From Limosilactobacillus mucosae DSM 13345 (GTDB lineage: Bacteria; Bacillota; Bacilli; Lactobacillales; Lactobacillaceae): 57,051 bases of DNA. The position numbers and the translations under genes are program-made. Of the stretch, positions 27,575 to 36,114 are shown piece by piece (position 1 is the stretch's first letter; each line of letters opens with the position of its first letter). The stretch is from NCBI RefSeq assembly GCF_001436025.1, contig NZ_AZEQ01000016.1, forward strand, positions 1-57,051. The letters are read 5' to 3'. Under the pieces are notes generated by a model. That model was given only the letters and a program-made list of their open reading frames with translations. It was not told the origin of the DNA and made no database searches.

Positions 27575-29716
27575 ATGGGATTATTTGATATTTTCCGTCG
27601 TAAGTCCAAGCAGAAAAAAGAAGAAGCCCCTGAATCAGCGGCCAGTGAAAATGCTGAAAGCCAGACCGCTGCCAGTGAAAGTGCGGCTGGCCAAAGCACG
27701 GCTGCTGAATCTGAGGTAAGTGAAGGTACGGCCAGTCAAAGTACGGCTGCTGAATCTGAGGTGAGTGAAAGTGCGGCTGGCCAAAGCACGGTCGCTGAAT
27801 CTGAGGTGAGTGAAAGTGCGGCTGGCCAAAGCACGGTCGCTGAATCTGAGGTGAGTGAAAGTGCGGCTGGCCAAAGTACGGTCGCTGAATCTGAGGTGAG
27901 TGAAAGTGCGGCTGGCCAAAGCACGGTCGCTGAATCTGAGGTGAGTGAAAGTGCGGCTGGCCAAAGCACGGTCGCTGAATCTGAGGTGAGTGAAAGTGCG
28001 GCTGGCCAAAGCACGGTCGCTGAATCTGAGGTGAGTGAAAGTGCGGCTGGCCAAAGCACGGTCGCTGAATCTGAGGTGAGTGAAAGTGCGGCTGGCCAAA
28101 GTACGGTCGCTGAATCTGAGGTAAGTGAAGGCACGGCCGGTCAAGGTACTGCAGTTGAATCTGAAGCAGCCAGTGCGGCAAATGATCAAAAAGAAACAGT
28201 TACTGAAATTGATGAAGCAACGGCAGCTGCCATGCAGGAATCGGCCACGGCAGCCGAAGAACAAGCTGCTCAATCTGATGCCGCGCGTCAAGCAGAACAG
28301 GCTGCCATTGAAAAAGCACAGTCCGAAGCCGCCAAGCAAAGCGCCGCGGCCGCCGAGGAACAAGCCGCTCAATCTGATGCCGCGCGTCAAGCAGAGCAGG
28401 CTGCCATTGAAAAATCACAGTCTGAAGCTGCCAAGCAAAGCGCTGCGGCAGCTGAAGAACACGCTGCTCAGGTTAAATCAGCTCAGTCACAAGCCGCATC
28501 AGAAGCCATCAGCGATGAAAGATCAGCTGAACAGGCTGATTCTCAGTCTGCCGGTACTGAAGCTGCTTCGGCCGGATCTGATGAGAGTGCGGTCACAGCG
28601 ACAGTCAAAGCATCAGTTGCAGCTGAAGAAACGGTTGAAGAACCAACTAAAGCAGCTGAGCCGCAGTCAGACGCTGACCACGATTCGGCTGCAGCAGTGC
28701 AAGCCGAAACGGAAGCCACGGTTGAACAAAATGATGAAAATGATGATGAGGCTGCTTCGGAATCCCAGGCCGAAGAATCGACGACAGAAAAGTATGATCG
28801 CGGTCTGAAAAAATCGCGGACCGGTTTTGGGGCCAAACTGAATCACTTCCTGGCTAATTTCCGTCACGTTGATGAGGATTTCTTTGAAGACTTGGAAGAC
28901 CTGTTGATCGAATCAGACGTTGGCTATGACATGGCGATGAAGATCTCTGATGAGCTACGGGAAGAAGTTAAGCTGCAAAATGCCAAGAGCAAACAGGATG
29001 TCTCCAACGTCATCATTGAAAAGATGGTGGATTTGTATGAAGATGCTGGCAAGGATGAAAACCCGGATCTGAATTTTGCCAAGGAAGGCCCAACCGTGAT
29101 CATGTTCGTCGGGGTTAATGGTGCCGGTAAGACGACTACGATCGGTAAAATGGCCAAGCGCTTTAAGGATGAAGGCAAGCGCGTCCTGCTGGCAGCTGGA
29201 GACACGTTTAGAGCCGGGGCCGTTGAGCAGCTGGATGTCTGGGCTAAGCGTGATGGCGTTGATATCGTCATGGGTCCTGCCAATGGTGATCCAGCAGCCG
29301 TTGTTTTTGACGGGGTGAAGAAAGCCAAGGAAGAAAACTACGACATTCTGCTGGTTGATACGGCAGGACGGCTGCAAAACAAGGTCAACCTGATGAACGA
29401 GCTGGCTAAGATGAAGCGGATCATGGCACGTGAGATTCCAGATGCGCCACATGAGGTTCTGCTGGTGTTGGATGCAACGACTGGTCAAAACGCGCTGAAT
29501 CAAGCCAAGCTGTTTAAGGAAAGCACGGATGTTTCCGGAATCGTGCTGACCAAACTTGATGGCACGGCGCGTGGTGGGATTGTTCTGGCCATTCGCAATG
29601 AGCTGCATCTGCCGGTTAAGTACGTTGGGCTGGGCGAAAAGGTTACCGATCTGGAGAAATTCGATGCCAGCGATTTTGTCTACGGACTGTTCAAGGGCCT
29701 GGTTGTCGAAAAATAA
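27575..29716 (+). CDS. ftsY: signal recognition particle receptor FtsY with expanded repeat A-domain
   Basis: 713 aa, roughly twice the usual Firmicutes length of about 330. The NG GTPase domain is ordinary and covers about 406-713: G1 GVNGAGKTTT near 513, GDTFRAGAVEQL, DTAGRLQNK and TKLDGTARGG. It docks ribosome-SRP complexes to SecYEG at the membrane. The N-terminal 405 residues are an Ala/Glu/Ser-rich acidic A-domain. After a short basic start (MGLFDIFRRKSKQKKEE), a 15-residue unit of the type ESAAGQSTVAESEVS is repeated 11 times, eight of them identical in protein. A 33-residue unit rich in Ala, Glu and Gln follows two and a bit times. The repeat DNA is a likely site of copy-number change. 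Confidence 0.95.
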   Translation: MGLFDIFRRKSKQKKEEAPESAASENAESQTAASESAAGQSTAAESEVSEGTASQSTAAESEVSESAAGQSTVAESEVSESAAGQSTVAESEVSESAAGQSTVAESEVSESAAGQSTVAESEVSESAAGQSTVAESEVSESAAGQSTVAESEVSESAAGQSTVAESEVSESAAGQSTVAESEVSEGTAGQGTAVESEAASAANDQKETVTEIDEATAAAMQESATAAEEQAAQSDAARQAEQAAIEKAQSEAAKQSAAAAEEQAAQSDAARQAEQAAIEKSQSEAAKQSAAAAEEHAAQVKSAQSQAASEAISDERSAEQADSQSAGTEAASAGSDESAVTATVKASVAAEETVEEPTKAAEPQSDADHDSAAAVQAETEATVEQNDENDDEAASESQAEESTTEKYDRGLKKSRTGFGAKLNHFLANFRHVDEDFFEDLEDLLIESDVGYDMAMKISDELREEVKLQNAKSKQDVSNVIIEKMVDLYEDAGKDENPDLNFAKEGPTVIMFVGVNGAGKTTTIGKMAKRFKDEGKRVLLAAGDTFRAGAVEQLDVWAKRDGVDIVMGPANGDPAAVVFDGVKKAKEENYDILLVDTAGRLQNKVNLMNELAKMKRIMAREIPDAPHEVLLVLDATTGQNALNQAKLFKESTDVSGIVLTKLDGTARGGIVLAIRNELHLPVKYVGLGEKVTDLEKFDASDFVYGLFKGLVVEK
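27677..28171 (+). repeat. 45-bp coding tandem repeats in ftsY (11 units)
   Basis: Eleven head-to-tail 45-bp units in frame, each encoding 15 residues. Units 3-10 give identical peptides and differ only by a few silent changes, pointing to recent expansion by slippage or unequal crossing-over. The first two and last units are more diverged. Because 45 is divisible by three, all other frames stay open too, giving long false antisense frames. Confidence 0.95.
28250..28474 (+). repeat. 99-bp coding repeats in ftsY (two full copies plus part)
   Basis: Two 99-bp units (28250-28348 and 28349-28447) encode a 33-residue Ala/Glu/Gln-rich helical sequence and a third partial copy follows. Copies differ at some third positions, so they are older than the 45-bp array. 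Confidence 0.85.
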
Positions 29717-29728
29717 GAGGTGGCGGCC

Positions 29729-30070
29729 GTGGATATCGAAAAAAACGAGCGGATCAACGCGCTGTTTGAGTTTTATCAGCCATTGCTGACCAAAAAGCAG
29801 AACGAATATATTCAGCTTTACTATGCCGATGACTATTCGCTTGGCGAGATTGCCGAAGAATTTGAAGTTTCGCGGCAGGCGGTCTATGACAACATCAAGC
29901 GGACCGAAAAGATTCTGGAAAGCTACGAGGACAAGCTGCATCTGTATGCCGATTTTGAGATGCGCAATCGCCAGGCAGATCGAATTCAGCGCTATGTCAA
30001 GGAGCATTATCCTGATGACGCCGAGCTGAATAATCTGATTGCCAACATGGAAAACATGGAAGAAGAATAA
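29729..30070 (+). CDS. ylxM: YlxM-family DNA-binding protein, SRP-associated
   Basis: 113 aa from GTG at 29729, 8 bases after GAGG; an earlier GTG at 29720 is part of the SD itself. Sigma-70 region 4-like helix-turn-helix: [28 protein letters not shown]. YlxM proteins lie between ftsY and ffh in Firmicutes, and the streptococcal homologue binds SRP components and modulates the pathway. Ends in a strong terminator, so ffh has its own promoter. Confidence 0.92.
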   Translation: MDIEKNERINALFEFYQPLLTKKQNEYIQLYYADDYSLGEIAEEFEVSRQAVYDNIKRTEKILESYEDKLHLYADFEMRNRQADRIQRYVKEHYPDDAELNNLIANMENMEEE

Positions 30071-30073
30071 AAT

Positions 30074-30109
30074 AAGCTGGCCGGTTCATTTTGAGTTGGC
30101 CGGCTTTTT
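30074..30109 (+). terminator. intrinsic terminator after ylxM
   Basis: AAGCTGGCC (30074-30082) pairs with GGCCGGCTT (30098-30106) over 9 bp with one G-U, followed by T residues. Confidence 0.8.
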
Positions 30110-30117
30110 GGTATAAT
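30091..30117 (+). promoter_or_regulatory. promoter of ffh
   Basis: Perfect -10 TATAAT (30112-30117) preceded by TGG, an extended -10. TTGAGT at 30091-30096 could be a -35 with a short 15-base spacer. The promoter overlaps the ylxM terminator. Confidence 0.65.
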
Positions 30118-30194
30118 AAGAAATGTTTGAACTATAAATTAAATTAACCTCATCGATTGCGATTGACCAAGCACGATGAAAAGAGGAGAAAAAA

Positions 30195-31646
30195 ATGGCA
30201 TTTGAAGGATTGACCGATCGTCTGCAAAAAGCGATGGAAAAACTGCGGCGCAAGCCTAAAGTTACGGACGCCGATCTGCGCGAAACCATGCGTGAGATCC
30301 GCCTGGCACTTTTGGAAGCCGACGTTAACTTTGCTGTAGTTAAGGATTTTGTTAAAACGGTACGGGAAAAAGCTGCTGGGGCTGAGGTTCTAAAAGGCTT
30401 AAATCCAGCACAGCAAATCGTTAAAATCGTTAATGAAGAATTAACCAAGCTGATGGGTGAGGAAGCCGTCCCGCTGAATAAAGCACCGCACATTCCAACC
30501 GTAATTATGATGGTCGGGCTGCAGGGTGCCGGTAAAACGACGACGGCCGGTAAGCTGGCACTGCGTCTGAAAAACGAAGAAAACGCCCGACCAATGTTTA
30601 TCGCGGCCGATGTTTACCGACCAGCCGCAATTACGCAGCTGCAGCAGGTTGCTGACCAGATTGGCGTGCCGGTATTTGAAGAAGGAACCGAAAAAGATCC
30701 CGTTGATATCGTTAGAGACGGGATGGCACAGGCCAAGCAGAATCATAACGACTATGTAATCATCGATACGGCTGGGCGGCTGCAGATTGACGAACAATTG
30801 ATGGATGAGCTGGTCAACATCAAGCAGCTGGTTCAGCCAAACGAAATTCTGCTGGTTGTTGATGCCATGACTGGTCAAAACGCGGTCAAAACGGCGCAAG
30901 GCTTTAACGACAAGCTGGACATCACGGGGGTCGTCTTGACCAAGTTGGATGGCGATACTCGTGGTGGGGCGGCCATGTCGATTCGAGCCGTTACTGGCAA
31001 GCCAATCAAGTTTGTCGGTGAAGGTGAAAAGATGGAGGATCTCGACGTCTTCCATCCCGATCGTATGGCTTCACGAATTTTGGGCATGGGGGACATGATG
31101 ACCCTGATTGAAAAGGCCCAGAAGAATTTCGATGAAGAAAAAGCCCAGGAAACCATGGACAAGATGCGGGCCAATGAGTTTGACTATAATGACTTTTTGG
31201 AGCAGATGGACCAGGTTACCAAGATGGGCCCACTGGAGAATATCTTAAAGATGATGCCGGGGATGGCCAATAATCCCGCATTAAAGAACATCAATATTGA
31301 TCCTAAACAGTTTGCGCACATCAAGGCCATCATTTTGTCAATGACGCCTGAAGAACGGGAAAATCCTGATCTGATGAACCCGAGTCGTCGTCGTCGGCTG
31401 GCAGCAGGTTCTGGGCGGCCAATCGTTGAGGTCAACCGAATGATCAAGCAGTTCAATCAGATGCGCAAAATGATGAAGCAGGTTACCAATGGCAATTTTG
31501 GCGGTCTGCAGAACATGATGGGCGGTCAGATGCCTGGCATGGGCGGCAAAATGGGTCAAATGGCGATGAATCGCATGGCGCGGCAGGCTAAGAAGCGTCA
31601 GCAGCAAAAACTGCGGAAACTGCGCAACAAGCACAAGCGCCGCTAA
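30195..31646 (+). CDS. ffh: signal recognition particle protein Ffh (SRP54)
   Basis: 483 aa. N domain about 1-85; G domain with GLQGAGKTTTAGKLA near 106, DVYRPAAITQL, DTAGRLQID and TKLDGDTRGG; M domain from about 300, rich in Met, ending in a basic tail (RQAKKRQQQKLRK). The SRRRRLAAGSG segment binds 4.5S RNA. It targets nascent membrane proteins to FtsY. SD AGAGGAG before ATG 30195. Confidence 0.97.
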   Translation: MAFEGLTDRLQKAMEKLRRKPKVTDADLRETMREIRLALLEADVNFAVVKDFVKTVREKAAGAEVLKGLNPAQQIVKIVNEELTKLMGEEAVPLNKAPHIPTVIMMVGLQGAGKTTTAGKLALRLKNEENARPMFIAADVYRPAAITQLQQVADQIGVPVFEEGTEKDPVDIVRDGMAQAKQNHNDYVIIDTAGRLQIDEQLMDELVNIKQLVQPNEILLVVDAMTGQNAVKTAQGFNDKLDITGVVLTKLDGDTRGGAAMSIRAVTGKPIKFVGEGEKMEDLDVFHPDRMASRILGMGDMMTLIEKAQKNFDEEKAQETMDKMRANEFDYNDFLEQMDQVTKMGPLENILKMMPGMANNPALKNINIDPKQFAHIKAIILSMTPEERENPDLMNPSRRRRLAAGSGRPIVEVNRMIKQFNQMRKMMKQVTNGNFGGLQNMMGGQMPGMGGKMGQMAMNRMARQAKKRQQQKLRKLRNKHKRR

Positions 31647-31712
31647 AATCACCCGATCAAAAACTTGGTTGGCGATATAATTCAATCCTGAGCAGTTTTC
31701 TGTTCAGTCAAT

Positions 31713-31742
31713 ACCCTGTCTCGATAATGAGGCGGGGTTTTT
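31713..31742 (+). terminator. intrinsic terminator after ffh
   Basis: ACCCTGTCTC (31713-31722) pairs with GAGGCGGGGT (31729-31738) over 10 bp with two G-U; T-run follows. Confidence 0.75.
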
Positions 31743-31881
31743 ATTTTGGTTAATGAGACATTTGATACTCATAAACCGGCAAAAAAGATGACCAAACCGT
31801 TTTACGAAAAAGTTGGTCTTTGAAAACTCCTTGTGTACCAAGGCTTTGGGCGGCTCGACGAAATTATTTTATTTTTAGAGC

Positions 31882-31937
31882 TTGCAAAAAACAAAAGCTT
31901 TGGTATTATTTAGTTAGTTACTTATGTAATTAACTAA
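31882..31937 (+). promoter_or_regulatory. promoter and palindromic operator of the GntR/ABC cassette
   Basis: -35 TTGCAA (31882-31887), 16-base spacer, -10 TATTAT (31904-31909) with TGG ahead of it. Starting one base later, a 28-bp inverted repeat covers the transcription start: arms TTAGTTAGTTAC (31910-31921) and GTAATTAACTAA (31926-31937), 11 of 12 positions paired. This fits binding by the GntR dimer encoded just downstream, hence autorepression (inference). Confidence 0.7.
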
Positions 31938-31961
31938 GAGAATAAATAGGGAGGGTTGGTC

Positions 31962-32345
31962 ATGCAATTTGAATTTGACCAAACGGAACCAATCTATCAA
32001 CAGATTGCCGATCAGCTGGAAGACATGATCTTTACTGGTCTGTTGAAGGAAGGTGAACAGGCGCCTTCAACCACGCAGCTTTCTCAAGAACTGCACATCA
32101 ATCCGGCGACCGTGCTCAAAGGAATGCGGCAGCTGGTTGATCGGGGACTGTTGGAAAAGCATCGCGGCTTGGGAATGTTTGTAGCAGCGGGGGCCCAAGC
32201 CAAGATAGTCGAAACGCGTAAGGACGCATTTTATGAAAACTATATTAAAAGCCTGCTGGAAGAAGCCGGCAAGCTGGGAATCACTGAAGAGCATCTAATC
32301 GAATTGATCAAACGGGGGTATCAAGATGGAAACATTAAAGGTTAG
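31962..32345 (+). CDS. GntR-family (YtrA subfamily) regulator
   Basis: 127 aa from ATG 31962, which follows AGGGAGGG. Winged helix at about 1-72: FDQTEPIYQQIADQLEDMI, then PSTTQLSQELHINPATVLKGMRQL. Only a short C-terminal tail of two helices follows instead of a ligand-binding domain, which defines the YtrA group. These usually sit in front of ABC transporter genes and repress them until a cell-wall or antibiotic stress relieves repression. Overlaps the ATPase gene by 20 bases. Confidence 0.9.
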   Translation: MQFEFDQTEPIYQQIADQLEDMIFTGLLKEGEQAPSTTQLSQELHINPATVLKGMRQLVDRGLLEKHRGLGMFVAAGAQAKIVETRKDAFYENYIKSLLEEAGKLGITEEHLIELIKRGYQDGNIKG

Positions 32346-33183
32346 TCAAATTACCAAAAAATATGGTCGGCAGACGATTTTAGACGACATCAGTCTGACG
32401 ATTCAGCCGGGCAAGATTTACGGGCTGTTGGGACGCAATGGAGCTGGCAAGTCAACGCTATTGAATCTGATCGTTAATCGAATTCTGCCAACTAATGGCA
32501 CGATTAAGCTGGGCAATGATGAGATCAATGACAATGACGCGGCCTTAACGCAGTTTTATCTGATGAGCGAGGTCAGTCTCTATCCTAAACACGTGACTTT
32601 AAAGCAGATGTGGGAAATGGCAGACCTTTCTTATGGCAGCTTTAACTTTAATCGGGCACGGCGGCTGCTAAAGGAGTTTGATATTCAAGACGAGAACGTA
32701 AGGCTGAGCAATCTTTCGACAGGTCTGCAGACGGCGGCCAAGCTCATCGTGGCATTATCGGTCAACGCTAATTATATTTTCCTGGATGAACCGATCTTGG
32801 GGCTGGATGCCAATCACCGCGATGTTTTTTATCAAGAACTGCTCAAGGCCTATGAAGAAAACGTCAAGACCTATGTGCTGTCAACACACCTGATTGAAGA
32901 GATTCAGCAGCTGGTTGAACATGTCTTTATTTTGGATAATAAAAAGATTGCCGTTGATGCTGACGTTGAAGATCTGTTAGGCGAGATGTTTGTAATCAGC
33001 GGTCCGGCAATGCTGGTTGAAGAGTATGTTAAGGATCAAAACGTATTGGGAACGCGCAGCCTGGCCGGCATCAAGACTGCGTTCGTACGTGGAGCACTGA
33101 ATGAAGAAAAGGAGATTCCGGACCAGATTCAAATCAAACATCCAGATCTACAGCAGTCATTTATCTATCTGACGAACAAATAG
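32326..33183 (+). CDS. ABC transporter ATP-binding protein
   Basis: 285 aa. Walker [13 protein letters not shown] near 36-47, Q-loop region around FYLMSEVSLYP, Walker B NYIFLDEPILGLD and switch STHLIEEI. The signature is degenerate, SNLSTGLQTAAKL instead of LSGGQ, as in other YtrB-like exporters. The C-terminal 90 residues are variable. Together with the membrane protein at 33194 it would form a small exporter under the GntR regulator. Substrate unknown. Confidence 0.92.
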   Translation: METLKVSQITKKYGRQTILDDISLTIQPGKIYGLLGRNGAGKSTLLNLIVNRILPTNGTIKLGNDEINDNDAALTQFYLMSEVSLYPKHVTLKQMWEMADLSYGSFNFNRARRLLKEFDIQDENVRLSNLSTGLQTAAKLIVALSVNANYIFLDEPILGLDANHRDVFYQELLKAYEENVKTYVLSTHLIEEIQQLVEHVFILDNKKIAVDADVEDLLGEMFVISGPAMLVEEYVKDQNVLGTRSLAGIKTAFVRGALNEEKEIPDQIQIKHPDLQQSFIYLTNK

Positions 33184-33193
33184 GGGGAGAATT

Positions 33194-33940
33194 ATGATTT
33201 CATCAAAACAAAAAATCGTGGTGCAGACTGATCTGTACCGCTGCGGCAAGGGCTTTGTCATCGCTGCAATCTGGCTGGCGGCAATTCAGGCATTTTTTGC
33301 CATCTTGAACCTGATTTTAGGACACATTGGCTGGAGCAGTTTTGGCAGTGATCTGCGCGGCATCTTTAGTTCTTGGAGCTTTGTCCTTAGTTTTGTGCCA
33401 TTTTTCTATTTTTTGATTACGCCATACAGCACTTTTAAATGGACGATTCAAAACGGCATCTCGCGTAAGACCATGTGGCGTTCCCAGATGCTCAGCGCGG
33501 TTATCATTACATTGGTTCAAGAAGTTCTGATCGTGCTGTTTGAAGTCTTGGCAGATGGTCATCCAGCAGAGGCGTTTATCGTTAACAGCAGCGTTTCGAC
33601 TTGGCAGGGAATCTTGTTTGAGTTGCTGCTGTTGTTTGAAGCAACCATGACGGCAATGGCAATCGGCTACTTCTTTAGTCTATTGAATCGTAAGTGGAAA
33701 GTAATCGTTGCGATTGGCGGCCCGATTCTGGCAGCATTCTGCATCTATTACCTGACGCTGCTATTGATCAAACTGGGCGTCTTCCAGTTTATTGGATCAA
33801 ACTGGTCAATCGATTTGAGCGGTCAGGCAGCTAAAACGGCAATCATCGTTACGCTGGTTGTCTCAGCAATCGTTTGGACGCTTTTAATGATGCTGGTCTC
33901 ACGCATCAGTGCCAAACACATGCAGCTGCGGCGCGACTAA
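33194..33940 (+). CDS. ABC transporter permease of the GntR cassette
   Basis: 248 aa with about six predicted membrane helices (around 18-45, 55-80, 100-120, 135-160, 170-198, 212-235), no other motif. Start has GGGGGAG a few bases before. It lies 10 bases after the ATPase gene, so the pair is co-translated. Family is not recognisable beyond ABC-2-like membrane protein; the role as the partner of the ATPase is inferred from position. Confidence 0.82.
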   Translation: MISSKQKIVVQTDLYRCGKGFVIAAIWLAAIQAFFAILNLILGHIGWSSFGSDLRGIFSSWSFVLSFVPFFYFLITPYSTFKWTIQNGISRKTMWRSQMLSAVIITLVQEVLIVLFEVLADGHPAEAFIVNSSVSTWQGILFELLLLFEATMTAMAIGYFFSLLNRKWKVIVAIGGPILAAFCIYYLTLLLIKLGVFQFIGSNWSIDLSGQAAKTAIIVTLVVSAIVWTLLMMLVSRISAKHMQLRRD

Positions 33941-33950
33941 TCATTAAACG

Positions 33951-33982
33951 ATCCCTGCCGATCAATCAGGCGGGGATTTTTT
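33951..33982 (+). terminator. intrinsic terminator of the GntR/ABC cassette
   Basis: ATCCCTGCC (33951-33959) pairs with GGCGGGGAT (33969-33977), 9 bp with one G-U, then six T. Confidence 0.8.
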
Positions 33983-34163
33983 GATTGATAGTAAATAAAA
34001 ATCGGATCGTGCTGCCTGGATAAAACTTGAATTGCTTGGCGTGAAATACCGTGATTTCAACGGTTTTGATTGGCTGAGGACTTATGGATTCAAGGAAAAG
34101 AAGACGAAGATATGCTTAAAAAGGATTTTTTTGAAAAAAGTTTAGCCTGTCAAGAAAAAATAC

Positions 34164-34192
34164 TTTACATTCACTTGAATGACTGGTATATT
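34164..34192 (+). promoter_or_regulatory. promoter of the rpsP operon
   Basis: -35 TTTACA (34164-34169), 17-base spacer, -10 TATATT (34187-34192) with extended TGG. It lies 36 bases before the rpsP start. The 33983-34163 stretch upstream shows no gene. Confidence 0.75.
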
Positions 34193-34228
34193 ATTAGCTG
34201 TTAGAAAAAATCAAGGAGGTGTGAATCA

Positions 34229-34507
34229 ATGTCAGTAAAGATCCGTTTAAAGCGTATGGGTTCTAAGAAGCGCCCATTCTACCGTATCGTGGTTGCCGAC
34301 TCACGTTCACCACGTGATGGCCGCTTCATCACGACGCTGGGTACTTACAACCCACTGACCACTCCAAAGGAAGTTAAGTTCGACGAAGACGCCGTTATGG
34401 ACTGGCTGCAAAAGGGTGCCCAACCTTCAGATACTGTTCGCAACATGTTCCAAAAAGCAGGTATCATGAAGAAGCTCCACGAAGCCAAGTACGCTTCCAA
34501 GAAGTAG
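34229..34507 (+). CDS. rpsP: 30S ribosomal protein S16
   Basis: 92 aa. Start [31 protein letters not shown] is the S16 signature; [16 protein letters not shown] follows near 52-67. SD AAGGAGGTG is nearly perfect, as expected for a highly expressed gene. First gene of rpsP-khpA(-rimM-trmD). Confidence 0.98.
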   Translation: MSVKIRLKRMGSKKRPFYRIVVADSRSPRDGRFITTLGTYNPLTTPKEVKFDEDAVMDWLQKGAQPSDTVRNMFQKAGIMKKLHEAKYASKK

Positions 34508-34519
34508 TGGTAAATAGTC

Positions 34520-34780
34520 ATGACTGAGACAAATCTAGAGACACTGATTCGTACCCTGGTCACGCCGTTGGTCAAGCATCCGGATGCAGTTCGCATCACC
34601 GAATCAGAGACTGATCGGTATCACCGGTACGTCCTCGACGTTCATCCGGCTGACGTCGGTCGCGTGATTGGTCGGCAGGGACACGTTGCTTCCGCGCTGC
34701 GTACCGTAGTCGAAGGCATGCGTTCTAAGCGGCCCAACTCTAAGAAAGTCCGGTTGGTGATTAATGACCATCGACATTAA
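34520..34780 (+). CDS. khpA: KH-domain RNA-binding protein KhpA (YlqC)
   Basis: 86 aa, one KH domain with the loop GRVIGRQGH at about 51-59. In streptococci KhpA pairs with KhpB and affects cell division and elongation through RNA binding. The SD is weak, so translation may depend on rpsP. A perfect 13-bp terminator follows directly, separating it from rimM. Confidence 0.92.
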   Translation: MTETNLETLIRTLVTPLVKHPDAVRITESETDRYHRYVLDVHPADVGRVIGRQGHVASALRTVVEGMRSKRPNSKKVRLVINDHRH

Positions 34781-34782
34781 AT

Positions 34783-34818
34783 AAAAACTCCCACACCAAC
34801 CCTGTGGGAGTTTTTCTA
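34783..34818 (+). terminator. strong terminator between khpA and rimM
   Basis: Perfect 13-bp stem: AAAAACTCCCACA (34783-34795) with TGTGGGAGTTTTT (34803-34815). The arms carry A- and T-runs, so it can work in both directions. Transcription of rimM-trmD must come from readthrough or an unseen promoter. Confidence 0.85.
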
Positions 34819-34837
34819 TTATTCGGAGGATTTTTAA

Positions 34838-35347
34838 ATGCAATATTATAATGTTGGTAAAATCGTCAATACGCATGGTATTCGCGGCGAGGTTCGCGTG
34901 ATTGCCACGACTGATTTTCCTCAAGAGCGTTTCCAAAATGGCGCCATCCTTTACCTAAAGCAGTCTGCCGGTGAGCCATTACGCCTGGAAGTTGCCGGCG
35001 CGCGTCAGCATAAGGGAATGTGGCTGGTTAAGTTTAAAGGCTACGACAACATCAATGACGTGCAGAGTTTCCGTGACCACGAGCTGATGGTGACTGAAGA
35101 CGAGCAGCAGCCTTTAGAAGAAGGTCAGTACTACTATCATCAGATCATTGGCTTGACGGTTAAGACGCTGGAAGGACGCGAATTAGGCGTGATCAAAGAG
35201 ATTCTTTCGCCAGGTGCCAATGATGTCTGGGTCGTCAAACGAGCCGGTCAAAGCGATCTTTTATTACCGGTAATTGATGATGTGGTCAAAAACGTTGATC
35301 TGGACAAGGGCGAAGTCGACGTTGAATTAATGGAAGGACTGGAATAA
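34838..35347 (+). CDS. rimM: 16S rRNA processing protein RimM
   Basis: 169 aa. N-terminal RimM barrel: [19 protein letters not shown], then a PRC-barrel C-terminal domain from about 95 ([32 protein letters not shown]). Helps 30S head assembly with S19. SD TCGGAGGA before the ATG. Stop TAA shares its last base with the trmD ATG. Confidence 0.95.
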   Translation: MQYYNVGKIVNTHGIRGEVRVIATTDFPQERFQNGAILYLKQSAGEPLRLEVAGARQHKGMWLVKFKGYDNINDVQSFRDHELMVTEDEQQPLEEGQYYYHQIIGLTVKTLEGRELGVIKEILSPGANDVWVVKRAGQSDLLLPVIDDVVKNVDLDKGEVDVELMEGLE

Positions 35348-36105
35348 TGCGAATCGATGTTTTAAGTCTGTTTCCGGACATGTTTAAGCCAACGCTGGGT
35401 CAGTCGATCGTGGGGCGGGCCCAAGACGATGGTTTTTTGGATATTCATGTAACTGATTTTCGTCATTTTACAACCGACAAGCACAATCATGTCGATGACG
35501 CGCCGTTTGGTGGTGGTGCCGGCATGCTGCTGCAGGCTCAGCCGATTTTTGATGCGATGGCGGCCATTGATGAAGAAGCACAAAAGGAAAACTATCCGAA
35601 AGGCCGTGTCATCTTAATGGATCCGGCGGGGCGCAAGTTTGATCAGGACTATGCTCAGGAATTGGCCCAAGAAGAACACTTGACGTTTATCTGTGGTCAC
35701 TATGAGGGCTATGATGAACGCATTCGCCAGCTGGTAACCGATGAAGCCTCATTAGGTGACTACGTACTGACGGGCGGTGAATTGGCAGCCATGGTTATGA
35801 TTGATGCCACGGTTCGATTCGTGCCGGGCGTTTTGGGCAATATGTCTTCTTCAATGGGCGACTCGTTCAGCAATGGTCTGCTGGAATATCCCCAATACAC
35901 GCGGCCAGCTGAGTTTCGCGGGATGAAGGTGCCAGAAGTGCTGACCAGCGGCAACCATGAAAAAATTCGGCAGTGGCGGATGTATCAATCGTTAAAACGC
36001 ACCTGGGAACGCCGACCAGATCTGATTGAACAGGCTAAACTGTCCCGCGAGCAGCAGATCATGCTTCAAGACATTAAATTGGGTGAAGACCCAACGATGC
36101 AGTAG
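35347..36105 (+). CDS. trmD: tRNA (guanine-37 N1)-methyltransferase
   Basis: 252 aa. Start [25 protein letters not shown] near 53, [12 protein letters not shown] near 115-126, and the deep trefoil-knot SAM site [17 protein letters not shown] near 137-153. Methylates G37 and so prevents +1 frameshifting at proline codons. Overlaps rimM by one base, which gives translational coupling. Confidence 0.97.
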   Translation: MRIDVLSLFPDMFKPTLGQSIVGRAQDDGFLDIHVTDFRHFTTDKHNHVDDAPFGGGAGMLLQAQPIFDAMAAIDEEAQKENYPKGRVILMDPAGRKFDQDYAQELAQEEHLTFICGHYEGYDERIRQLVTDEASLGDYVLTGGELAAMVMIDATVRFVPGVLGNMSSSMGDSFSNGLLEYPQYTRPAEFRGMKVPEVLTSGNHEKIRQWRMYQSLKRTWERRPDLIEQAKLSREQQIMLQDIKLGEDPTMQ

Positions 36106-36114
36106 GCGACGCGC

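Larger units (their letters stand above)
31647..31961 (+). other. ffh-GntR intergenic region
   Basis: Contains the ffh terminator (31713-31742), a weaker GACCAA/TTGGTC hairpin near 31789-31819, and the promoter and operator of the GntR/ABC cassette from 31882 on. No gene is seen. Confidence 0.5.

Noticed and set aside
27677-28171. Regular 45-bp repetition as a CRISPR-like array
   Set aside because: There are no unique spacers; the whole unit repeats and is translated in the ftsY frame.
27736-28390. Long open frames on the minus strand and in other plus frames over the ftsY repeats (up to about 300 codons)
   Set aside because: They exist because the 45-bp repeat is a multiple of three and lacks stops in several frames; they have no ribosome site and lie inside the clear FtsY frame.
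31780-31830. Second terminator or riboswitch after ffh
   Set aside because: GACCAA/TTGGTC is only 6-7 bp with a long loop and no good U-run; no known riboswitch motif seen.
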